Origin: Nocardia macrotermitis
Lineage (GTDB): Bacteria; Actinomycetota; Actinomycetes; Mycobacteriales; Mycobacteriaceae
DNA length: 64,000 nt
Direction of reading: 5' to 3'
Assembly: GCF_009604405.1 (NCBI RefSeq)
Contig: NZ_WEGK01000012.1
Location: 186,001-250,000, forward strand
In this document: piece by piece, positions 52,998-61,066 of the stretch
How positions within the stretch are numbered: position 1 is the first letter of the stretch
Layout of the letters: each line of letters starts with the position of its first letter
Program-made: the position numbers and the translations under genes
Notes under the pieces: model-generated
Seen by the model: only the letters and a program-made list of their open reading frames with translations
Databases searched by the model: none
What the model was told of the DNA's origin: nothing

Positions 52998-53819
52998 TTG
53001 CATCGGCAGGCCGATAGTTTGCAGGCGGAACCCGACGGCCTGGGCGTAGGCGTAGACGACGAGTGTCAACAGCAGCACGCGCAGGCGGCCGCCCGCGATC
53101 AGCAGTACCAGCACCACCACCCAGCCGCGACCGGCCGACATGTTCTCGGTGAACAGGGCTACCGCGCCGAGCGACAGTTCGGCCCCGGCGAGGCCACCGA
53201 AGAGCCCGGCGACGAGCAGGGCCGCGAACCGATAGCGGTCGGGACGGATGCCGAGCGATTCCGCGGCGGCCGCATCGGCGCCGACGCCGCGCAACCGCAT
53301 ACCGGGCACGGTGTGCCGCAGAAAGCCGTGTACAGCCGGAACCGCAAGGACCGCAAGACATCCCAGCGGGCTCAGGGCGGCGATGGCGGGACCGATCCAA
53401 GACACCGACACCCCGGCGAACCAGTGCGGCAGCCGGGCCAGATCCGGGCGTTGATAGGTGCCGCGCACGTGGAATATCGCTTGCAGCAGGAAGGTCGTCA
53501 GCCCGGACAGCACGATATTCAGTGCGGTGCCCAGCACCAGCGGATCGCCGCGACGCCCGATCGACCCCAGTGCGAGCGCGAAGGTGACAAGAACACCCGC
53601 CACGGCCGCCGCGAACACCCCGATCAGCGCATTGCCGGACCACGCACTGCCCGCGACGGCGGCGAAACAGCCGGTGAGCAGCACACCTTCCAGCGCGACG
53701 TTGAACACCCCGGCTCGCTGACAGATCAGCCCACCCAGTCCGAGCAGCACCAGTGGCACCAGGCCGCGCACCACCGCGGCCAATACCGCAGAGGAGACCA
53801 ATATCCCCGGCAGATTCAC
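52893..53819 (-). CDS. ABC transporter permease, BMP/nucleoside type (second subunit)
   Basis: The 308-residue permease has about eight hydrophobic helices, like NupQ/YufQ-type subunits of nucleoside importers. GLICQRAGVFNVALEGVLLTG and GSIGRRGDPLVLGTALNIVLSG are typical membrane landmarks. GTG 53819 overlaps the previous stop. It ends the nine-gene operon and its 3' end overlaps the convergent methyltransferase frame. Confidence 0.88.
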   Translation of the reverse strand: MNLPGILVSSAVLAAVVRGLVPLVLLGLGGLICQRAGVFNVALEGVLLTGCFAAVAGSAWSGNALIGVFAAAVAGVLVTFALALGSIGRRGDPLVLGTALNIVLSGLTTFLLQAIFHVRGTYQRPDLARLPHWFAGVSVSWIGPAIAALSPLGCLAVLAVPAVHGFLRHTVPGMRLRGVGADAAAAESLGIRPDRYRFAALLVAGLFGGLAGAELSLGAVALFTENMSAGRGWVVVLVLLIAGGRLRVLLLTLVVYAYAQAVGFRLQTIGLPMQLSDAAPYLAMIVVLIRAGARTRRQRSTPAVIDRA

Positions 53820-54964
53820 GAGCGCACCTCTTCGACCCGTGTCCGTATCCGCCCCGGCCGCGACCGCCACGTCGTGAGCCGCATCGAAACCAGGAATACG
53901 ACCAGCGCCTGAACCACGGTGGACACGTACGACGACAGGCCGTAATCGCGTTCCACCTCTTGTCCGCCCACGCCGATCGCGGTGAACAGGAACCCGACCA
54001 CCACCACCGCGACCGAGCTGTTCCGGGCCAGCATCACCACCAGCAGGGCCGTGATCGGATATCCGGTGCCATCCAGCGCGCCGTCGATCAGCCGATAGTG
54101 CGAGCCGAGCACCACGAGCGCACCCATCACCCCGGCGATCGCGCCACCGAGCGCCAGCGCCAGCACGATCGCGCGACCGGTGCGGATGCCGACCGCCGCG
54201 GCCATCCGCGGATTGAGTCCGACCAGCCCGGTCTCGAATCCCAGTGCCGAACGTCGCTCGAGCAGCAGGACCGCGCCCAGGATCAGCACCACCACGAGCA
54301 GCGACCAGTTCAGCTCGGACCCCAGCAGGGTGAGCAGATTCCGTTGTCCGAAAACCGATTCCAGGAATTGCCGGGCACCCGAGTGCGGCGGGGCGAGAGC
54401 GGGGATCCGCCGATCGACCGAGATCGGCCGGGACGCCTCCAGATCGGAGGACGGATCCTTCAGCCGCGTGGTGATCAGGTACGAGGTGAGCGAGAGCACC
54501 GGATAGTTGAGCAGCAGCGAGGTCGCGAACACCGGCGCGGACGGTCCGGTGAACAACACCGCGGGCACCGATGCCAGCAGTGCGCCCGCCACCGTCGCCG
54601 CGAGCAGTGCCGTCACGACGGCCAGCCACCCGGGCCCGGGACAGTACAACGCCACCACCGCACCGGCCGCCCCACCGAGTACGAACTGCCCGCTGGCACC
54701 GAGGTTGAACTGTCCGGCCCGGAACGCGAACGACAACCCCAGACCCAGTCCGACCACCACGACGGTCTGCTGCACCGTGGTCACCAACCCCGGGCCGACC
54801 AGTGCACCCTGAAACATGCTGCGATACACCGAGATCGGATCATGGCCGGTGCACGCGAACAGCCCGGCGGTCACCGCCAGGGTCAACGCGACCGCGATCA
54901 CGCGATCCGCGACGGTGGCCCCCGCACCTCGGAGCCGACGCAGCACGCCGGCCGCCGCGGTCAT
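53816..54964 (-). CDS. ABC transporter permease, BMP/nucleoside type (first subunit)
   Basis: The 382-residue permease has about nine helices and a longer periplasmic loop (about 150-210). FRAGQFNLGASGQFVLGGAAG is the NupP/YufP-type landmark and GTGYPITALLVVMLARNSSV lies near the C-terminal half (GYPITALLVVMLARN). It starts within the ATPase stop codon region (overlap of four bases) and overlaps the next permease. Together the two form the membrane channel. Confidence 0.9.
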   Translation of the reverse strand: MTAAAGVLRRLRGAGATVADRVIAVALTLAVTAGLFACTGHDPISVYRSMFQGALVGPGLVTTVQQTVVVVGLGLGLSFAFRAGQFNLGASGQFVLGGAAGAVVALYCPGPGWLAVVTALLAATVAGALLASVPAVLFTGPSAPVFATSLLLNYPVLSLTSYLITTRLKDPSSDLEASRPISVDRRIPALAPPHSGARQFLESVFGQRNLLTLLGSELNWSLLVVVLILGAVLLLERRSALGFETGLVGLNPRMAAAVGIRTGRAIVLALALGGAIAGVMGALVVLGSHYRLIDGALDGTGYPITALLVVMLARNSSVAVVVVGFLFTAIGVGGQEVERDYGLSSYVSTVVQALVVFLVSMRLTTWRSRPGRIRTRVEEVRS

Positions 54965-56481
54965 ATCGACTCCGCCGCGACCGCCGTACCAGCCATCAGC
55001 GCACCGATTCGCTCGGGATCGGCTTGCGTGGCGGCGAATTCACCGACGATGTTTCCGTCGGCCAGCACGACGATGCGATCGGCGAGAGCGAGCAATTCAC
55101 TCAGCTCGCTCGAGATCAGCAGCACCGCACCGCCTTCGGACCGGTACTCGTCCAGCTGCCGGTACACGAATTCGACCGCGCCCAGATCGATTCCGCGCGT
55201 GGGCTGTTCGGCCAGCAGGAAGGGCGAGCGATGCGCCAACTCGCGCGCCACCACGAGTTTCTGCACATTGCCTCCGGACAGGCCACGCACCGCCGCGTCC
55301 GGATCCGCGACCCGAATGCCGAAGCGCGCGACCAGTTCTCGCGCATGCGCGCGCATGGCCCGCGGGCTGATCAGGCCGCGGTCGCCGATCGGTGCGCGGC
55401 GATGGAATCCGGCGGCCAGATTGGTGATCACACTCGCCTCGAGTGCCACGCCCGTACTGTTGCGGTCCTCGGGGATGTGGGCCAGTCCGGCCGCACGTCG
55501 ACGGGCGTTGTCCCAGGTGGTCACGTCGCGAGCGCCGAGGGTGACCGTGCCGGAATCCGGGACGCGCGTTCCGGCGACGATCGCGGCCAGGGTTTCCTGG
55601 CCGTTGCCCGCCACGCCGGCGACCCCGACGATCTCCCCCGCGCGGACCGTCAGCGAAACCCCGTCCAGCGCGGCGCGTCCGGCGCCGGCGGTGACCGCGC
55701 GGTCGACGATCAGCGCCCGATCACCAGGCGGCCGTGTGGCACGGCGGGGCGACAGATCGACCTCACGCCCGGTCAGATGCCGGGCCAGTTCCGTCGGCGT
55801 GGTCGCGGCGACCTCGGCGCCGAACACCCGCCGCCCGTCTCGCAGTACGACGACTTCATCTGCGGCAGCGGCGATTTCGTCGAGTTTGTGAGTGATCAGC
55901 AGCACCGCGTGTCCCTGGTCGGCCAGCGCGCGCAGTACCTGGAACAGTGCGCGCGTCTCGGGAGGCGTCAGTACACCGGTGGGCTCGTCCAGGATCAGCA
56001 GTTCGGCTCGGCGGTAGAGCGCCTTGAGGATCTCCACGCGTTGCAGCACACCGACCGGCAGTGTGCCCGCGGCCTGGTCGAGCGGCACGTCCAGGCCGTA
56101 CTCCGCCGCCAGCGCCGCGACCCGGCGCGCGGCGCCCCTGCGGTCCAGCACACCCCAGCGCCCCGGCTCCGCCCCGTACACCACGTTCTCCAGCACCGAC
56201 ATGTCGGCGAACAGTTGAAAGTGCTGGAATACCATGCCCAGTCCGTGCGCGATGGCATCGCCCGGGGAACGGAACCGCACTTCGCGGCCGTCGATCAGGA
56301 TGCGTCCCGAGTCCGGCCGGTGTAGCCCGTACAGGATCGAGACCAGCGTCGACTTGCCCGCGCCGTTCTCGCCGATCAGTCCGAGTATCCGACCGCCGCG
56401 CACGGTCAGCGAGATCGCGTCGTCGGCCAGGACCGAACCGAACCGTTTGGTGATCGCGTCCAGGGTCAGGGTGTGCATCAC
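54961..56481 (-). CDS. ABC transporter ATPase with two nucleotide-binding domains
   Basis: This is a 506-residue tandem ATPase of the RbsA/NupO type. Domain 1 has Walker A GENGAGKST (37-45), Walker B ELLILDEPTG, and a weak signature LPVGVLQRVEI. Domain 2 has a degenerate Walker A (GVAGNGQET) but a good signature LSGGNVQK, as usual for the group. The start is ATG 56481 or 56478, four bases after the binding-protein stop. It energises the BMP importer. Confidence 0.94.
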   Translation of the reverse strand: MMHTLTLDAITKRFGSVLADDAISLTVRGGRILGLIGENGAGKSTLVSILYGLHRPDSGRILIDGREVRFRSPGDAIAHGLGMVFQHFQLFADMSVLENVVYGAEPGRWGVLDRRGAARRVAALAAEYGLDVPLDQAAGTLPVGVLQRVEILKALYRRAELLILDEPTGVLTPPETRALFQVLRALADQGHAVLLITHKLDEIAAAADEVVVLRDGRRVFGAEVAATTPTELARHLTGREVDLSPRRATRPPGDRALIVDRAVTAGAGRAALDGVSLTVRAGEIVGVAGVAGNGQETLAAIVAGTRVPDSGTVTLGARDVTTWDNARRRAAGLAHIPEDRNSTGVALEASVITNLAAGFHRRAPIGDRGLISPRAMRAHARELVARFGIRVADPDAAVRGLSGGNVQKLVVARELAHRSPFLLAEQPTRGIDLGAVEFVYRQLDEYRSEGGAVLLISSELSELLALADRIVVLADGNIVGEFAATQADPERIGALMAGTAVAAESI

Positions 56482-56485
56482 GAAT

Positions 56486-57505
56486 TCACTTGTCCGCGTG
56501 CGGAATCGTGATCCGGCCCGCGATGATGTCCGCGCGCGCCGCGCGCACCCGGGCGAGCACGTCCGGATGTTGCAGAATCGTGCAGCCGCTCGTGGCCGCC
56601 TCGGTGGTCAGGCTGGTGACGGTGGCCCCGTCCTCGGCCAGTCCGAACGCGGTCGTGGCGCCGCCGGGTTTGCCCTGGTGAATTTCGGTCAGCAGGTCCA
56701 GTACGACCTTGTCGACCCGTTTGATCGCATTGTCCACCACCACGCCCGGCTGCTGCGGGCACTGGTTCACATCGACCCCGTAGGCCAGCACCCGGCTCTG
56801 CGCGGCCGCCTCGAAGACGCCGCCGTTTCCGCCGCCGGTGACGCCGTAGATCTGATCGACGCCGGACTGAACCGCGGTGAGCGCCAACTCTTTCGAGCGG
56901 GCGGGGTCGCCCACCGCGTTGTCGCCGCCGACGAACAGCTGGGTGTCGGTGACGTGCGGATTCACGCTGCGCGCGCCCAGCGCGAAGGCATCGGACCATT
57001 GATGGAAGAAGGCCGAGTCCCGGGCGGCCACCGTGCCGACGTGCCCGCTGCGATCGAGCAGACCGGCCTCCACCCCCAGCAGGTAGGAGGGCTCGTAGGC
57101 CTTGAACGTGCCACACCGCAGATTGGCCGGGATCTTCGTCGGGCACGCATCCACCAGGACGAACTGCTGATCCGGATATTTGTCGGCGAATTCGCTCACC
57201 AGATCGTTGAATTCGTAGGTGATCAGCACGATGGCGGCCGGATGCCGTTGCACCGCCGCCTCCAGATTCGACCGGCGGGACTGCTCATCGGTGCTCTCAT
57301 AGGTCCGTGCGGTCGCGCCCAGCGCCTGGGCGGCCTGTTCGGTGCCGGTCTTGCCGAGCCGCAGGAATTCGTTCTGCCCGATGGGCGCGTCGGTGATGTA
57401 GATGATCTCCTCGCCCGAGCCGGTGGCCTGGGCGCCGCAGCCCCCGATCCCGGCCAGCAGCAGCGCGGCCACGACGGTCCGGACGATAGAGCTGATTCTG
57501 TGCAT
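56486..57505 (-). CDS. BMP family substrate-binding lipoprotein
   Basis: The 339-residue lipoprotein has lipobox IGGC (C23) and a BMP/PnrA-like fold. AFFHQWSDAFALGARSVNP and VDQIYGVTGGGNGGVFEAA correspond to the hinge and ligand loops, and YGVDVNQCPQQPG to the ribose-side strand. Known relatives bind nucleosides. ATG 57505 follows AGGAG. Its place inside the NRPS-led operon suggests the ligand is related to that pathway. Confidence 0.9.
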   Translation of the reverse strand: MHRISSIVRTVVAALLLAGIGGCGAQATGSGEEIIYITDAPIGQNEFLRLGKTGTEQAAQALGATARTYESTDEQSRRSNLEAAVQRHPAAIVLITYEFNDLVSEFADKYPDQQFVLVDACPTKIPANLRCGTFKAYEPSYLLGVEAGLLDRSGHVGTVAARDSAFFHQWSDAFALGARSVNPHVTDTQLFVGGDNAVGDPARSKELALTAVQSGVDQIYGVTGGGNGGVFEAAAQSRVLAYGVDVNQCPQQPGVVVDNAIKRVDKVVLDLLTEIHQGKPGGATTAFGLAEDGATVTSLTTEAATSGCTILQHPDVLARVRAARADIIAGRITIPHADK

Positions 57506-57522
57506 CGTTGTTCTCCTGTGGC

Positions 57523-58353
57523 CTATCTCAGCTCGAAACCCTGGCGGTGGAAGGTGTTTCGGATCCCCTGCCGGCCGTGCAGGCTCTCCTTGGTCGAGAT
57601 CCGGCCCGCCAGCCGGTTCTTCACCCAGTCCTCGGGTAGTTCCTGTTCGCGGTAGTAGCCGTTGATGCGGTCGAGGTAGTCCGCGACATCGGCCTCGGCG
57701 GGCGGGGTGTAGGTGTTGCGGTGCACGACGACGCCCTGCCCGTACCGCGGTTTGACGTCGGCCGGGTCCTCCGGATCGGGTATGCCGATCGCCAGCCCGT
57801 ACACCGGGAAGGTCCACTCCGGCAGCCGCAGCAACTTGATGACCTCGTCGATGTTGTTGCGCAGCGCGCCCACGAAAGTTATTCCGTAGCCGAGTGATTC
57901 GGCCGCGACGGCGGCGTTCTGCGCCGACAGCGTGACATCGACGATGCTGGAGACGGCGCTGTCCAGATAGCTGGTCGCCTCGATGGTGTGCCCGTGTTCA
58001 CGGGCGAGGGCGATATTGCGCGACCAGTCCGCCACCCACACCACGAATACCGCCGCGTCCAGGATCAGCTGCTGATTGCCGGCCAATTCGGCCAGCCTGG
58101 CCCGCACAGCCGGATCATCGATCACCACCACACTGGTGAACTGGAAGTTGGCCGAGGTGGAGGCGGACTGCGCGGCCGCGAGAATGACCGCCAATTCGTC
58201 CTCGCCGATCGTTCCCGGCAGGAAGCGCCGCACCGTGCGGTGCCTCAGCAACACCTCCAACGTGGCATTGCCCACCGTCCCGGCGCGCGGCGCACCGGAT
58301 CCGTATCGTTTGTCGAGCTGGCGCTGCAGGTCGGTCGAGATCGCCTCGGTCAC
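57523..58353 (-). CDS. NfsA-like flavin oxidoreductase (nitroreductase fold)
   Basis: The 276-residue protein is of the NADPH-dependent flavin reductase group. LLRHRTVRRFLPGTIGEDEL holds the FMN-phosphate Arg cluster, and SASTSANFQFTSVVVIDD the second FMN loop. The C-terminal ISTKESLHGRQGIRNTF is typical of NfsA-like proteins. GTG 58353 has AGGA upstream; ATG 58401 would overlap the questin-oxidase stop. It may reduce an intermediate of the operon pathway. Confidence 0.87.
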   Translation of the reverse strand: MTEAISTDLQRQLDKRYGSGAPRAGTVGNATLEVLLRHRTVRRFLPGTIGEDELAVILAAAQSASTSANFQFTSVVVIDDPAVRARLAELAGNQQLILDAAVFVVWVADWSRNIALAREHGHTIEATSYLDSAVSSIVDVTLSAQNAAVAAESLGYGITFVGALRNNIDEVIKLLRLPEWTFPVYGLAIGIPDPEDPADVKPRYGQGVVVHRNTYTPPAEADVADYLDRINGYYREQELPEDWVKNRLAGRISTKESLHGRQGIRNTFHRQGFELR

Positions 58354-58397
58354 GTGTGTTTTCCTGTTCGTTCGGTCGGATCGCGCTGCGGGCGCGG

Positions 58398-59585
58398 TCA
58401 TTCGGTGGGCGGTTCGGCGAAACTCGGTGGCAGCTCCGGGGTTCGGGTGAACTGACCGGCGGCATGCCGGTAGGCGTTCCAGCCCTGTTCGTTCCACCAC
58501 TGCCGCAGGACGAAGACCAGTTTGGGGTTGTGTTCTTCTTCCTCGAGCCACGACCGTCGCGCGATGAGATCGAATTCCGCTGCGGCGGAATCGGAGTGGT
58601 CACCTCCGCGCACCGGGTACAGCGCTGCGAGTTCGCTCAGTTTCTCCGGTCGCGGGATCTTCCGCTCGGCGGCGAGGATGATCCGCGCACCAGCCCAGTA
58701 CAGATCGTGCAGCCGTGCGGTGGCTGCTTCGGAATCCAGCGTCCGGGCCACGGCCTCGAGGGCGAACAGCGAAGTGATCAGGTGCAGCACCACGAAATCG
58801 CCGGGCTGCGCCAGATACAACAGGGTGACCGCGCGACGAACCTGCGCCTGCCTGGCATCGGGGGACAACGCTGCCGCCCAGGGGGATCGCGCCGCCAGTT
58901 CCGGTATGCCGCCGTGCGCGACGGCGGCCACCCGCGCCTGCAATCCGGAACGGTTGAGTTCGGGATGCAGCCGAGTCACCGCGTCGGTGTCCGAGATGAC
59001 GTTTCGCACGGCGCCGCCGAATGCCTCGTCCCGAGCCCAGCTCCGGCTCAGCGCCAGCAGCGAATCCCATGGCCCCCGAGCGGACGCGCCCGCCGGACGT
59101 CGCGCCTCGTCGACCACTGGAACGAACGAGAAGGCCAGGTACGCAAGCGCTTCCGCGATCATGCCCGGATGTTCGGCCCACACCGCCCAGCCGAGGTGGA
59201 TCGCGGCATGGGTGAACGCACCGATCCAGCCGCGCAGCAGTTCGGGGGCATACCGGGCCACCGCGGCGGTGGCTCCGAGCCGTGCGATCTCCGCGTCGAA
59301 GAATCCGCGGTAGGCGGCGAAATGCACGCGCTGCCCGAGGAACTCCTGCCAGTTGCCCGAGTCGATCACCCCGGGCGAGGGGCGAGCGGGTTCGAGCGGG
59401 AACCCGTACGCGGTCAGCTCTGCGTAATTCTTGTAGTAGTCGCGGATCAGCGTCTCGGGCGCACCGAGTTCGGCCAGTGCGACCACCGCGTGTTTGACGT
59501 GGTTGGTGAGATGTCCGTTGAATTCGATGTGATGGCTGCGGTCGTCGAGCAGATCCGCGACGTCGGCCACGCTGTCGGAAGGCAA
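58398..59585 (-). CDS. Questin-oxidase-like protein
   Basis: This 395-residue protein resembles the questin oxidase/AflY family, for which Baeyer-Villiger-type ring cleavage in fungal polyketide pathways is described. Landmarks are FNGHLTNHVKHAVVALAELG at the start, YAELTAYGFPLE, and HLGWAVWAEHPGMIAEALAY in the middle (HAAIHLGWAVW). Paired His residues in these helices suggest a metal or catalytic site. It starts three bases after the MFS stop. Its bacterial function is unknown. Confidence 0.8.
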   Translation of the reverse strand: MPSDSVADVADLLDDRSHHIEFNGHLTNHVKHAVVALAELGAPETLIRDYYKNYAELTAYGFPLEPARPSPGVIDSGNWQEFLGQRVHFAAYRGFFDAEIARLGATAAVARYAPELLRGWIGAFTHAAIHLGWAVWAEHPGMIAEALAYLAFSFVPVVDEARRPAGASARGPWDSLLALSRSWARDEAFGGAVRNVISDTDAVTRLHPELNRSGLQARVAAVAHGGIPELAARSPWAAALSPDARQAQVRRAVTLLYLAQPGDFVVLHLITSLFALEAVARTLDSEAATARLHDLYWAGARIILAAERKIPRPEKLSELAALYPVRGGDHSDSAAAEFDLIARRSWLEEEEHNPKLVFVLRQWWNEQGWNAYRHAAGQFTRTPELPPSFAEPPTE

Positions 59586-59588
59586 GGG

Positions 59589-60836
59589 TCACCGCCTCTC
59601 TGTCTGATCGTCGGGAACGGTCCGGGCTTCGATCGGCGAACCATGTTCGGGTGCAATGTATTTCGTCTCGCGCCCGCAAGCGGCCGCAGTGATCGTCTGC
59701 AGTATCGCGACCGCCAGCAGCACGCCCAGCGGCACTGTCCAGCCGTCGGTGAATCGGCGGATCACACCGACCGCGTACGGGCCCAGGGCCGCGATCAGAT
59801 ATCCGACACCCTGCACCGCACTGGAGAATTCGATCGGCGCGGGTGTGCTGCCGGCGCGCACCGTCACCACGGCCAGCGCCAGGGAGAACACCGAGAGCCC
59901 CACACCGAGCACCAGCGACCACAGCAGCGGAGCCGCGCCGGGGGCGATCAGGAAGCCGAGCACTCCGGCCACGGTGCACACGCTGAACCCGGCGAGCCAG
60001 CGCGCCGGATGCGCCGAGGCGGCCACCAGCGGTGGGACCAGCAGACTGATGGGAACCCCTGGGCAGGTGAGCACCCCAAGATAACCCCCTGCCGCGCTCG
60101 CGCTCACTCCGGCGCTCTCGAGCACCGAGGGCAACCAGCCGATCACGACGAAGGCGACCAGCGCCTGCAGACCGAAGAACAACGCCAGCCCGATACTGCG
60201 GGTTCGGCGCAGGACCTCGATCGGATTCCGTTCTCGCCGAGTGTTTTCCGAGTGTGGGCGCCCCCGGGCCGGTACCGAACGCCACACCACGACCACAGCC
60301 GCCACCGCGAGTAGTGCCCACAGCGTCAGCGCCCGGCGCCAGCCGCCGACCACACGGGTCAGCGGCACCACGGCGGCGAAGCCGATCACCGCGCCCGCCT
60401 GCAGCGCCGTGGTGAACGTGGTCACCAACACCCCGGTCCGTCCGCTGCCGCGCACCACGACCGGCAACAGCACCGCCAGCAGCCCGACCCCGATCGCCGC
60501 GAGGAAGGTGCCGGCCACGAATACCACCAGATCCGCCCACGGCCGCACCACGAGCCCGATCCCGACCAGTGCGAGCGAGGCCACCAGCCCGTTTCGCACC
60601 GATATCCGGGACAGTACGAGCGGCGCGATCAGGCTCGTGATGGCGAAGGCGAAAACCGGTGCGGCGGTGATGATTCCCGCCGCACCCGCGCCCGCGCCGT
60701 AGTGTCCGGTCACGGTGTCCAGCACCGGGCCGACGGCGGTGATGCCCGGACGCAGGTTCAGCGCGGCCACGCCGACGACCACGGCCAGCGCCGCGACCGG
60801 CGCCGGGCGTGCTGCTGCGGAGTCTGCGGACGCCAT
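59589..60836 (-). CDS. MFS transporter, CynX/NimT type
   Basis: The 415-residue carrier has twelve helices. The opening VVGVAALNLRPGITAVGPVL is the CynX-family signature, and FGLQALVAFVVIGWLPSVL starts the second half. Relatives move cyanate, nitroimidazoles or other small organic anions. ATG 60836 overlaps the tautomerase stop by one base, and the questin-oxidase-like gene follows after three bases. Export of the operon's product or a precursor is inferred. Confidence 0.92.
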   Translation of the reverse strand: MASADSAAARPAPVAALAVVVGVAALNLRPGITAVGPVLDTVTGHYGAGAGAAGIITAAPVFAFAITSLIAPLVLSRISVRNGLVASLALVGIGLVVRPWADLVVFVAGTFLAAIGVGLLAVLLPVVVRGSGRTGVLVTTFTTALQAGAVIGFAAVVPLTRVVGGWRRALTLWALLAVAAVVVVWRSVPARGRPHSENTRRERNPIEVLRRTRSIGLALFFGLQALVAFVVIGWLPSVLESAGVSASAAGGYLGVLTCPGVPISLLVPPLVAASAHPARWLAGFSVCTVAGVLGFLIAPGAAPLLWSLVLGVGLSVFSLALAVVTVRAGSTPAPIEFSSAVQGVGYLIAALGPYAVGVIRRFTDGWTVPLGVLLAVAILQTITAAACGRETKYIAPEHGSPIEARTVPDDQTERR

Positions 60837-61066
60837 CAGTAGTCCGGTGACCGCAGCACCCCGGCGCCATCCGGCCGGTCGGTGATCAGTGGTCGATAGA
60901 CGCGTTCGGACCACTGGTCCGGATCGACCGGTGCCAGTCCGATCGACACCGCGCCTTCGCGGACTCCGAATGCCCGGATCACCGCGGCGACGATGTCCTG
61001 CTCGAGCCGAATTTTGGCGGGCTCGGCCAATTCGGCCGGGAAATGCGAGATCTCAACGTGCGGCAT
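60836..61066 (-). CDS. 4-oxalocrotonate-type tautomerase
   Basis: This is a small 76-residue tautomerase. Met is followed directly by Pro (MPHVEI), so processed Pro1 can serve as the catalytic base. The IRLEQDIVAAVIRAFG helix and VSIGLAPVDPDQW strand match the fold. It starts 14 bases before the NRPS stop, so it is translationally coupled. It may isomerise an enol/keto product of the NRPS. Confidence 0.88.
   Translation of the reverse strand: MPHVEISHFPAELAEPAKIRLEQDIVAAVIRAFGVREGAVSIGLAPVDPDQWSERVYRPLITDRPDGAGVLRSPDY

Noticed and set aside
53753..55891. A 712-codon open frame opposite the ABC permease and ATPase genes
   Set aside because: Low-complexity Arg/His/Gln sequence, mirror of conserved ABC genes.
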